Of a DNA stretch of 64,000 nt, positions 35,096 to 46,500 are shown in pieces. Origin of the DNA: Diadema setosum. Lineage: Eukaryota > Echinodermata > Echinoidea > Diadematoida > Diadematidae. The position numbers and the translations under genes were made by a program. The stretch covers positions 19,709,206 through 19,773,205 of the forward strand of contig NC_092693.1 of assembly GCF_964275005.1 (NCBI RefSeq), given 5' to 3'. Position 1 is the stretch's first letter; every line of letters begins with the position of its first letter. Under the pieces are notes generated by a model. That model worked only from the letters and a program-made list of their open reading frames with translations, was not told the origin of the DNA and searched no databases.

Positions 35096-36285
35096 TATCC
35101 AGCAGGGACAGCACTGAAATTTTAAGAATTCATGACTTTTCAATCAATTGTCTGGCTTTTCCTCAAACTTTCAGTAATGTGGTCTACGTACTAAGTATTG
35201 CTGCTTTCAATAAATCCACATTTTTATATCTGGGTTTTGTTCCCTTGAAAAATGCACACTATAAATTGGAGTACGATTATGGCAATATCCATCCACAAGC
35301 TGGCGCTGTTCAGTAATTGTTGGCAGAGATACATGTGTCGGTGGGTCAAAAAGTGTCAAAAGTCTCGGCCGTCGATCCACATCACGTTTTCTTTCCAAAA
35401 ATGCTGAAATAAAACTGGAACATTCATAAAAGACTAGCTTTGCCTTGCAATCCTGTTAAAGATCGTGTAGTTGCTGGTTTATTTTCTCATTTACTGATCA
35501 AATCATTGATAAAATCCAAGTGTGAAGTTAAAAGGGGGGGGGGGAACTCTGTCGCTCCCGCAATCCCCCCCCCCCCCACACACACACACACGTACTACAC
35601 GACAGTAGTACAGTACGCATGCTGCGCTCGTACAGATGAGTTAGATGCCTTCCTGTTCGCCTGTGCTGTGTTAATAAGGGTAAGAAACTGTAAATGACTC
35701 AACTGCTGCGTGAGAAAACTGTGTGTGGTCTAATATCCCATACATCGCGATCAATATTAGCCCATTTTTAGTAAGTAAACTATTAGTGCATGTATGCTTG
35801 TTGATCTCATTTACCGAGGAAGTTGCCAATCCAAGCAAAAGTACGTCGACAAGCGAGTCGAAGAGAGTCAGTCCCGTGCATGCATTATTGTGTTAGTGCA
35901 ATCACTGTCTCGGATCTCACTCGATTTTATTGGTCCCAATCACTGTCGGTAAAGTTACGCTTTTCCGGATCGTGTTTTTTTTCCCACAAATTCTCTGTGT
36001 GTGGTTCCAAACCCTTACTGCTGTAGTTTATTGTTGTAGCTGTAATTAATTCATTCCATATTGTCTAGGTCTAAATTTATTATAAATTCGGGGGGGGGGG
36101 GGGAGGGTTGAGTGAGAGTGAATCAGTCTGACACCCTCACAGTCACAGATACACTGTCGCTAAGCATCTTTGCTTCAGGACTCGCATTTCGCATGCATGC
36201 TAGCTCCACACAATGCACTGGAGGTAGGTTTTACTTGCACCATGTAAATATTTGCACAGCCATCTACCAGCATGACTAGCCCGAC

Positions 36286-36319
36286 CAGACGCTGTTACGC
36301 TATGCGAAAACAGCGTCTG
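36286..36319. other. Perfect 11-bp inverted repeat (hairpin) upstream of the PIGN promoter
   Basis: CAGACGCTGTT and AACAGCGTCTG are separated by 12 nt. The preceding CCCGACCAGACGC recurs near 36692 as CCCGACCAGACGCC, on the other side of the predicted factor sites. The role is unknown. Confidence 0.6.
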
Positions 36320-36539
36320 ACGAGCGCGGCATGCAGCCTCAAAGTGAGGAACCTCAGCACAACTACAAAACTTAGGAAAATGTATACTTTTCTCCTTTAA
36401 ACAGAATACTTTACTCACGTTAAATGCATGTTTCTATTACAGAAGAATAGTTCGCCACACCGGGTCCATGGAGACCACTTGCGATAAGTCCGTGGAACAA
36501 ATAAATGACACTTTCTGGTGCAATTCCTGACCGTCAGGC

Positions 36540-36876
36540 TTCGTCATTGCAGGATTCAAAATGGCGCCTTGACTTATGCGCATGCGTGACCGGAAGTGCT
36601 CCAGAGCGAGCGGCGGCGTGTGCGTTGAAAGTGTTGAACAAACCTTGGCGTCTGCTACACAATAACCGTGGTATGGAGCTCAATGCTCCTCGCCCGACCA
36701 GACGCCAGCCGCCGCCAAGCCCAGTACAGTTTATAGCTGTATACTAGTAACCGTGCTTGCGCTGCTTGAGTGTAGCAGCATGGTCGACAGCGCGACCTTT
36801 TGAAAGGGCATTCACATCACGTGACCACCCGATATCTAAACTTGGCCTGGCGTGAAAGATTGTGTACCGTGTGGAC
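36540..36876 (+). promoter_or_regulatory. Probable housekeeping promoter of PIGN
   Basis: Within about 45 bp lie AAAATGGCG (36558-36566, YY1-like), TGCGCATGCG (36577-36586, NRF1-like) and ACCGGAAGTG (36589-36598, ETS/GABP-like). TCACGTGA (36817-36824) is a USF/TFE-type E-box. The stretch has more CpG than its surroundings, lacks an obvious TATA box, and leads to a short exon with a consensus donor. This combination is typical of broad housekeeping promoters. The transcription start is not determined. Confidence 0.6.
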
Positions 36877-36901
36877 ATGCTGGATATGATGATCAATTTC
36901 G
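36877..36901 (+). CDS. PIGN: Candidate first exon of PIGN (donor GTAAGT), possibly coding
   Basis: ATCAATTTCG is followed by the donor GTAAGT at 36902. An ATG at 36877 gives MLDMMINF and one extra base. Spliced to the acceptor at 42497, this reads [20 protein letters not shown], in frame with the conserved PIGN start at 42508. The exon may therefore add a 12-residue N-terminal extension or be only 5' UTR. The 5' limit of the exon lies upstream and is unknown. Confidence 0.45.
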
Positions 36902-37496
36902 GTAAGTTTCATTACGTACATTTGAATACTGATAGCATCAGATGTAGAATGGAGTCAAAAGGGGCCTGAGCTTTCGATCCTAGCAGAATCTTCGTCAGAG
37001 GCAAAATGACAAACATGCAGGGAAAGCAATCACATATAAGGACTTTACACAACAAGAACAGACAGGGACAAGCTGGGTACACAGAACAAAGAAACAAAGG
37101 AGAGGGAGGTCATGGGCAAGGAGCCCAACAGGTAAAAGGAGGGGGATTAAAGCAGGAGGGTGGACAGACAATAGGCAGAGGAGAGGGGACAGACAAAAGG
37201 CAGAGGGGGTCAGTGATGATCATGAGGATCAAGGAGGCAACCAATGAAGAAAAAGGATGAATAGGGAGGCAACATCAAAGAAGATAGGGAACACCAGAGG
37301 GATAAAGAAAGGGAAAGAGTGAAAAAAGCAACAGCAGGAGGAAGGGAGGGGGGGGGGGGGGGGGCTGAGCAAACAGTGAGCCCTGAAAGGTGTACCAGGA
37401 GGAGGCAACAAGGGGAAGAAATCAAACATCAAAGTGTATACATATACACACACAGTAATAATAATGACAATGAAATAACAGTAATGAAAAGAATTA

Positions 37497-37559
<63 letters not shown>

Positions 37560-40500
37560 AGAGATATAAGAGGTGGTTAGTCATTTCCCTCCTGGATGTT
37601 GAGGCCATGGGGTTGGATGGTGTGAAGTCGTCTCATCCAGAGCTTCTCTCTGCTGGTTCTGACTGTGTCTGGACGAGTGCCTAAAGATTCAATGCCCTGT
37701 AGAGTCATATCAGTGATGGAATGATCGGGTAGATTGAAATGGTGGCCCACTGGAGTGTCGAGCTTGGCTGTGTTGACAGTAGATCTATGTCCGTAGAAGC
37801 GTCTTTTGAGTGTTGTCTTGGTTTCCCCAACATACTGGATTCTACAAATTCTGCAAGTGATGAGATACACGACATTAGTGGTGGTACAAGTGATGTTTCC
37901 CTTTGTGTGGTGAGAGAGGCCGGTAGAGTTGCTGGTGAAAGAGTCACTCTCATGGATGTGTATGCTACAAATGATGCACCTGCTGGCTGAACATTTGAAT
38001 GTGCCATGCTGTAAAGGAGAAGAATTGTCAGTGAGGGAGGGTACTTCAGCACGGACGATGAGATCCTTGAGGTTGTGGGGGCGCCGGTACGCCAGGATGG
38101 GAGTATCTGGGACGGCCTGGGAGAGACGATCAGAGGTGTGAAGGATATGGTGATTATCACGAAGGATATTGTGGAGAGAGGGTAGATTGGGATGGAAAGT
38201 GGTCACGAGTGGTATTCTGTCAGTGGTGTCCTGCTTGTTGGTTTTCGGTTTGAGAACTTCAGATCTGGGGAGAGAACGAACTTTGTTGATGGCTTGTTGA
38301 ACTCTCCTGGTACCGTAGCCCCTGGCTGCAAGATGTCTCTTCAGGTTCCTGGCATGGAAAGAAAACTCAGAATCCTCAGAGCAGATACGGCGAAGTCTGA
38401 GGGCTTGACTGTAAGGGATACTGGTTTTGCAGTGGCGGGGATGGCAGCTGGCTGAGTGAAGGTACTGATGGGTGTCTGTGGGTTTAGTGTAGAGAGTGGT
38501 GGTGACATGGTTAGACTCCTTTCTAACGGTGACATCGAGGAAGTTGGTCTCTTCTTGGGAGAAGTCGGAAGTGAATTTGATGGTTCTGTGGAAAGAATTG
38601 ATGTGGTCAATGAAAGTATGGAGGCTTTCTTCCTCCCTGGTCCAGATGAAGAAAACGTCATCGATGTAGCGCCACCAAATCCATGGACGACAGGGCGCTG
38701 AATCTAACATCTGCTGCTCTAGCTTGGTCATGAAGAGACAGGCGAAGGAAGGAGCCATCCGGGTACCCATTGCTGTGCCAGATACCTGTAGGTAGTGCTT
38801 GTCCATGAATGTGAAGTTGTTTTTCGTCAGTACATGTGACATGAGGGATTTGATGTCAGATATGGGGGGGTTGGAATGGCCGCTGCATGTCAAAGCCTCA
38901 CAGGAGGCTAGAATACCTTCATCATGGGGAATATTGGTGTAGAGAGAGGAGACGTCGAAAGTACCGATGATTGCTGTCTCGGGTATCTGGTCCTTGATGT
39001 CATCGAGCTTCCTGAGAAAGTCTGGTGTGTCATGAATGTAGGAGGGTGCGAGTGAGACAAGAGGTTTAATGTGGTGATCAACAAAGAGGGAAATGTTCTC
39101 TGTTGGGGAACCATTTCCAGAGAGGATGGGACGACCAGGATTGCCAGGTTTGTGGATCTTGGGGAGGAGATAAAATCGGGCAGGTTTGGCATTAACGGGG
39201 GAGAGAAATTTGTGAGCCTTCTTGGTGAGGTGTTCATGTTCCTTCATGTCATCGAGTGTCGACTGGATCTGTTGGGAGAAATTATCTGTGGGATCAAAGT
39301 CAAGAGGTGTGTAGTGGGAAGGATTGCGGAGATGTTTCATGGCTTCATCGATGTACTGCTGGCGGTCCATTACTACAACAGCTGATCCTTTGTCTGCGGG
39401 CTTGATGATGATGTCCGACCTGTTTTTGAGAGATGAGAGAGCCTGGCGCTCTTCCTTTGGGAGATTGTCATGTGATGCAATGTCGAGGGTATCTGCGGAG
39501 TGGACTTGAGATGAGACAGCTTCGATGTACGTTTCCAGGGAGGGAACTCTATTCTTGGGGGGAATCCATGAGCTTTTTTGATGAAAGGGCTCAGGAGCAG
39601 AAGGGGGTTCATCGAGAAAAAACTCTTTGAGGCGTAACCTGCGGTAGAAAGAAGAGAGGTCTTGGCTGAGTGCTATCTGATCGACCTTGGGTGGAGTGGG
39701 GCAAAACTTGAGACCTTTTGAGAGAAGAGACGTTTCTGCTTGAGAAAGGGGAGAAGAAGAAAGGTTAACGACAGAAGTGGAGGATACATCAGTGGATGTG
39801 GTGTGTCGCCTGAATCTGTTAGACCGTTGACGTTTCTTCGTGAAGTTGCCTATTTTCTTGTTCCTGCGAGCAGTGAGTTCAGACACATGTTTTGAGAGAC
39901 AAGATTCAATTTCATCATTGTATTTGAGCCACTGGGTGTCGGTGCAGCAAGAGCGAAGTTCACTCTCCAGTCTGTCGATGTCAGCTGAAGAGGAAGTGAG
40001 AGAGGCGGTACACTGTTCGGAGAGAATGTTAATCAAGCGGATGGAAGCTCCACGTAGAGTCTGGTTCCAGCGTTTCCGTAGTTCAGGCGAGAGTGTTCCA
40101 AGAGCTGGAGTGCAGTGGAGTTGGAGGCCTGCGGGTATCATGCGGTTGAGGGAGTAGAATCTGTAATTATCCTGGTGAAATGAGAATCTGAGGGCCTTGA
40201 GCTTGGTTTTCCTCAGTTGATGAAAAAGAGATAGATGGTTGGCCATGGTAGGCAGAGGACAGAGAAGAACAATGATAGCCAAACAAGGGAAGGAGAAATA
40301 CATAACCTGTCAGAATAGAGGGAAATTCAAAAAAGGAAACAAGAGAGACCTGTAAGGCGAATAAACCAAAGGAAAAAAGGTGAGTACAGTCGGTCAATGT
40401 ACAGGCCAACCTGTGCTAAGCAGAAAAGTGAGTGGAGAGAAAAGATAAAGGGAGATGAGACAAGCTCAGAGACAAAGGCACGGAACTGAAGAGAAAAATA

Positions 40501-43500
40501 ACAAGGACGGAGACAAACACCTGAAAAGAAAGTAAGAAATATGTTACAAACAAATACAACACTGTAGAAACAAAGATACTACAAGTCGAGAAGTGGGAGG
40601 GAAACAGGGCAAGGAAGGAGACTGAACTGGAACAAAGCAATAAAACAGTTAAAACAATTAAAACAGAACAGAGAAGACAAAAAGGATAAGGAGGATCACG
40701 TGGGCGTGATGCAACAGCAGAGAATGAACTTAATGTAGCAAAAAAAGCTGCCGAAAACTGCTTATCCAATAAGGGCGAGCCAATGGAGTAAAATGGAGTC
40801 AAAAGGGGCCTGAGCTTTCGATCCTACATTAGCATCAGATGTAGAGTAAATATTGAAGAGTATACTCGATGAGTTTGAGGTGACAAAAATGATCGTAAGT
40901 ATCAAAAGTCAAAGCTATCGTGATACGATTACGTCGCTCTCCTAGTGGTTGGTGGTCGCGCTCGTACAGCCCTGTCGCGACGTACCATGTACAGCGACTG
41001 GGCTGTGTATAGTTAAGCATGACCAGCTAGCTTCATATAGTCTAGACTCTATAAGGAGTCTATGAGTCTATGCAAGATTCATCCTTGATCCTTGATGACC
41101 TAGCGACCTTGGCATGGCAGTTGAGTTATGGCTTCAAGCCATCATATCCAGAATTGGACTTTGCTGAGTACTGACGTAGATGTAGATATGAGTCTATGAC
41201 GTCTGAGCCTGTAAATGCCAGAGCTAGACAGACCTAAAAGCAAACTACCCATAATTCAATTTATATCGCTTTCCAAGATTTGACTGCCGGCTACATATAA
41301 AAGTAAACCTATGCATTTTCATGTGGTTGAATTTTGGCACCGGAGGTTGAACCTTGGTGCAGGTTTTTAAGTAATTCACAGTCAAATCATGTATAGAATA
41401 AATTCTAGTCATACTAGTCTAGCATCTTGAGATATTTAGCCTGGCTTGCCAACCCCTGAACAAATGTTCATATAAATTTTAAGCTTCAGGACTTCTGTAG
41501 CTCATTTTTAGGTATAAAATGTATAAACAACAAAGATTCACAAATGTATACTGTGTGAGTACAAAAATCAAATAACACACGTCTCTTAATCCAGTAAAAT
41601 ATGTGCTTTGCAACTCAGAAAAATATTGCATTTGTGATGACTCAAGCAGTTGTGGATCATGTAACCTGTTGGTTAAGTGTTGCCTGGCAAAAAATTGGGA
41701 ATAAACTATGATTTTTAGTAATGACAGTTCACAATTAAAAGCCAAATAAAGGTATTAAGACAGCAAACCTTAACTGATTCTGATGATTTCCTGGTTGGGC
41801 AGCTGCAAGGTTCCACCTTTTGAGCTTTGTGTGCAGCTGAAAATGCCACAGAGTAAACATACATTGTATGAAAAGTGAAATAGTGTTACGTGTTCTCCCC
41901 TGTGATAGACTTACAATTGTGGATGACCCAACTATAGCAACCTGAAGATTAATGTTTCTGAATGGTATTTGAAAGTTTGGGTATGTATACCAACATTCAC
42001 CTGAATGTTATATATTCAGTAAGAACAGAAAGGGGTGGTCCATATGGTTGAATAGATCATGAAACACTTTCCCTTTCTGTGAACTGCTTCAGTTCAAATT
42101 TTTTGGGTCAAATATTAACAGTGTTGATTTAATGTTAAATGCCAATATTTTTGTATATGTGTCTGAGTGTCTGTTTTCTTGCTGGGTAAAATGTATACCT
42201 CTAGCAAAGATCCTAGTGTAGTGCCTTGTACAAATCAAGAGTTTCATCATAAAATGAGTTCAGTCCTTTCTTGTCAATTTGAGATATTTGCAATTCAACC
42301 TGCTTGGGAAAAAAAAAAAGGTTACTAAGGAAATGTAGGATATTTTCAATCATAACTCTCAGAATATTCCTTGTTATGCAACAAGTGAGGTATCATTGGA
42401 AAGGTTCTATTTTGCTCTGTCTGATGGTGGACTTACTTTAAAACATTTGAAAATGTTACCCATTTTGCGATCATACTCTTCATATGTTTCTGGCAGAATG
42501 TGCCATCATGAATCTGATGCTCGTGGTTGTCGGGTTCGTCGTCCATCTCATCCTGTTCGCCTCCATCTTCGACATCTACTTCACGTCCCCTCTTGTCCAC
42601 GGCATGACCCCGTATACCACGCCCCACGAGCCGCCAGCCAAGAGACTCGTCCTGTTCGTGGCTGATGGCCTTCGAGCTGATAAGCTGTTTGAACTCAATG
42701 AAGAGGGGAGGACAAGGGCTCCCTATTTGAGGTATGGCTCAACTAATTTGTATACTGTTAGAGTGTATGTGTGTGAGAGTAATTTTAGTGGTTGGCTAGG
42801 TAAGATGAGATTTATAATTCAACAGAATAAAGACATTAAGCAGTGGTACATATAACAAGCAAATATATTTGCATGCTTTTATTTTTACATTAGCTTGTGG
42901 TTGCACAAAATGCACAAAAATTTCCACACTGCAAAAATTTCCACTTCTGCAATATCTCATGAATTGTACTGAATGTGACAGTAGTTGTATTCAGCAGAAA
43001 AAGGCGAAGAATAATAAGGAGGGATACTGGTTTTCAGGCAAAAGCCTCAAATCAGGCCCTTGCTGTATCAGATTTCAGGCCCCTTTAATGTACACACTAG
43101 CTTTTCCTGTAGATAATTTTCAGGTCCTCTCTGTCATTCTAATTGGCATCCCTGAATAAAGAGAAGAGAGGATAACTAAAAAAGAAGGAGAGGGACGAGG
43201 GGGAGAACGAGATCTTCCCATTGAAACTGAAATGCTACATTTCACTGATTGTTGTTCTATGTTAATGTATACCATTCTGTCAAAATGAGTCAAGACTTGC
43301 ACACAGTGTTCCATCATTCTTTGCATATATTGTTCTCACCAGCTTGAGACTGACCCCATTGAAAGGTTGTATGCGTCATGCGCAGCATGCAAATGATGAA
43401 CAGTTGAGCGGTCAGTAGGAATTGTGTGCATATTGTAAACTATGGAATTGCTTTACCCACAAGGCACAGCCGTGAGGGTGTTGTGTAGACTATCTGTAGT

Positions 43501-46500
43501 TACGGCATACACACTATTCCTGCTGATGCAAAAAAGACATGTGCATTATCTATTTTGTAGAATGATGTACAAACCTTTCACACACACACACACACAAAAG
43601 AAAAAATTGTTTCAATCATGCATCCTGTAATAACATACACATGGCATATTTACTGGATGCCCGGCTAGCCATCTCTTGCTAAGTGCACAAACTCTTGCTA
43701 CAATTGTGCAAATTCTTGCCATAAGTGCATGATGGCATGTTTGCAGTGACTATCATGAGTGATCGCAATAATTATGAGACAGTCATCTAAGATAGAAACA
43801 GGTTACGATCTTGAAAAGAGCCTGAACATTGTTCTCAGTTTTTAAAGCTGTTTTTAATATCCAGCACTGGGCCACATCATACATCATCTGAAAGCACTTT
43901 AAGCCTCTTAAGATCCACTTCCAGCCAAATCAAAATCAGAAGACGCGATAAAATATTTCATCAGCACCGTAACTACATCTAGAAATTTTTATATTCCTTT
44001 GCTTGGTATTTTTTATTTTATTTTATTTTTTTTTGTGTGTGTAGGAACATCATTGAGAAACGTGGATCTTGGGGCGTTTCCCACACAAGGGTCCCGACCG
44101 AATCCAGGCCTGGCCATGTTGCTGTTATCGCAGGATTCTATGAAGATGTCAGTGCTGTAGCAAAAGGTAAGCCAGGAGGAGCATATGTACTTCCAAAAGG
44201 GAGATTTGCTTTTAAGTGTGTTTTACAAATTCATGCTCTAGAACAAAAGCTGCAGATAGTTGAAAAAAAAAAACCAAACAAACAGACATTGAAATGGAAC
44301 ATATTGGATACATATGCATCTAAATTACTGCTTTTGTATACATATATGGCTAGATATGAGTTCTTAATTGCTGATTGTTGATAATCTAAATAAAAATTCA
44401 CTGGGCACTTTTGATTGTTTGTTTTGGTCAAGTGAAGCGACCAAGGTTGCTATTGAACTGAACCCTGCATGTTTGTTTGTTTGTTTGTTTATTTTTTTTT
44501 AATTGCACTTTAAAAATACCCTGACTGAACTTTTGATCCTGTGTGACATCATCGCCTGATTTTGTCTGAAATTCTTTGTAGAATACTGCTCCACATACTG
44601 GACAAGAGAAAAGAAACTTCTCATACATATATTTTCCTTCTGAGATTTCTAAATTAACACTTTCTCCTTGGCTTTATGAGATGACATTTGTCTTTTTGCA
44701 GTGACACACATCTTACTGTTTGACAAATACAGTGTACATACATGTAGTCATGGCAACATTTTGGTGTTACCACTTCGACAGCACTCAATCAATTTGTGTG
44801 GACTGTCTTCAAAATAAGTTGGCATTTCATTTGTCAATTTGATTCCTGTAAAAAAAGTCACTGCAGAATTGTTTCTTCTGCTGCTATCACGAGGGCAGAC
44901 ATCCAGATACAAGATGATTACTGTCAGACCTGAGCACAGAGCAAAAAGTTTTCCATTCTAAAGGCTACATTCTAAAGGTTTTACTCCTTGTGAAGCCAAT
45001 ATTCTGACTGTGTGCTAATCATCTTTCTGCAGGTTGGAAGGAGAACCCAGTGGAATTTGACTCCGTTTTCAACGAAAGCCAGTACACATGGTCATGGGGA
45101 AGCCCAGACATCCTTCCCATGTTTGCAAAAGGTACGTTTTCATATCATGGTATATGATAATCTCTCCTCTTCTCTTCTTTTGAGTAAGTGTAGTCCACCA
45201 TCTGGTGTATTTTCACTCCTCTATAGGAAGTGCTGTGATAAAGTACTTGACCAATTTTCTTCATGGCGGTCTTGTCTCAATGTTCTGCCAGCGAGATTCT
45301 TGAATGTTCTTTGGATAAATAATCAGAGCTCCTTTATTTTATGACACCGGAGGCTGCCCTCTTTTACACTGAATAGGAAATAATTCAGGGGAAACTATGA
45401 CAAAAATATACAGAAGTTTGTGTTGTTTCCATGCTTACCTGCATCTATGTCACTGGGATGTTATGTGTGCATTCCAGGTGCATCTGGAGATCACGTCTTC
45501 ATTCACATGTATCCGGCCGAGAGTGAAGACTTTGCAGACGCTGATTCATCTGCGCTGGACACCTGGGTCTTTGACAGGGTCAAGGTATACGAGATATTTG
45601 AAATTCCACTGTTTAGTAGTCTTTGTGTCATTATTCAGACAGAGAAATAAATCGCTTTCCCATCACACTGCATTGATGAAACCATAAGCAAATGCTGTAT
45701 AAGCAACTGGGACTTTTAAGGCAGTTTTGCGAGTGGTCGAATTCATGATGTATTTGTGGTTCGTAAGAATGATATACTCTCACTTCTCGAGAGAAAAAAT
45801 TGCAATATCCCAACTTGGAATGGATACATAACTGTGTAATGTGTGGCAATATACAAAAATGCTGCACAATATTGTGAATATATGAGAGTGAGCTGCATCT
45901 CCACTAAGTGTCTCAAACTTAAACCTGTGCAATATTTGCATTATAAATGGTTGTATGAACTATATTTCATTCACCCTTACAGATAATTACCAGTCAGTTA
46001 CATGTAAAACTTGCTTTAAATTTGAAAAAGCCAAGATGTCTGAAGAAATGTTTCAAACACACTGGTACTAAACACAAACTTGTTTACGGTAAAATAGGTG
46101 ATTAAATGCATGTTGGAAACTGACTGAGTGCCAAATTGCTAAAGTATGCAGTTTGTGATGTCATTGACTGTGATTACAGCAAACCACAGTTATGTGCATA
46201 TCTCCAAGCAGTCATTAGTACCTGTTATTAGTACACGGTAAATGGTAAAAACGTATGCCCGCTGGGCATGTAAGGCAAAATAAATGACTGTTCATATGGT
46301 TACTGTCAGTCAGTCCTTTGCTTTGGATACACATAACCATTTTACAATAGTCATGAATGTCATGAATGTTGGTCAATTCATGAAATCTGTGAAAATAAAA
46401 ACAAGTTGAAATATTCCACACATATACAACATATAGAGCAACTGGAGCTCCTCCAACATTTTTTGTATGCAAAATTGAACATGACAGGAATTCCTGGACA

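Larger units (their letters stand above)
31436..36530. other. Intergenic DNA with repeats between ANKRD11/12 and PIGN
   Basis: The stretch contains an (ATTC)n microsatellite (31676-31745), a T2-like MITE (32597-32979), a larger fold-back element (about 33497-34032), an (ACAT)n-type repeat (about 34165-34255), a hAT-like element (34759-35095) and several poly-G/poly-C runs. No gene was recognised. From about 35600 it becomes richer in CpG toward the promoter. Confidence 0.7.
36949..40829 (-). mobile_element. Penelope-like retroelement, apparently full-length and young
   Basis: The element lies on the minus strand. The 16-bp target duplication TAGCATCAGATGTAGA is identical at 36933-36948 and 40830-40845. 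Identical 34-bp direct repeats occupy both ends (36949-36982 and 40793-40826), and three extra bases (CAT on the plus strand) sit between the 5' repeat and the target copy. Between them are a CT-rich leader (about 40330-40790), one uninterrupted ORF with reverse transcriptase and GIY-YIG nuclease, an (AT)n tract and a purine-rich 3' region, and a hammerhead-like motif at the 3' end. Penelope-like elements are known for C-terminal GIY-YIG nucleases, terminal direct repeats and hammerhead motifs. Perfect duplications and an open frame point to recent insertion. Confidence 0.92.
36902..42496 (+). other. PIGN first intron (5.6 kb), mostly a Penelope-like insertion
   Basis: The Penelope-like element (36949-40829) and its second target copy fill the first 3.9 kb. 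The remaining 40846-42496 is AT-rich with no recognised repeat family or exon. Removing the insert would leave an intron of about 1.7 kb. Confidence 0.5.

Noticed and set aside
37577-40303. Alternative call as a LINE or an LTR-type element
   Set aside because: The RT motifs with a C-terminal GIY-YIG nuclease and no protease, integrase or apurinic endonuclease domain fit Penelope-like elements; there are no long terminal repeats of LTR type.
40416-40802. 128-codon frame in the leader of the Penelope-like element
   Set aside because: Low-complexity Ser/Phe/Leu text from a CT-rich leader; Penelope-like elements are known to need only the single RT-nuclease ORF.
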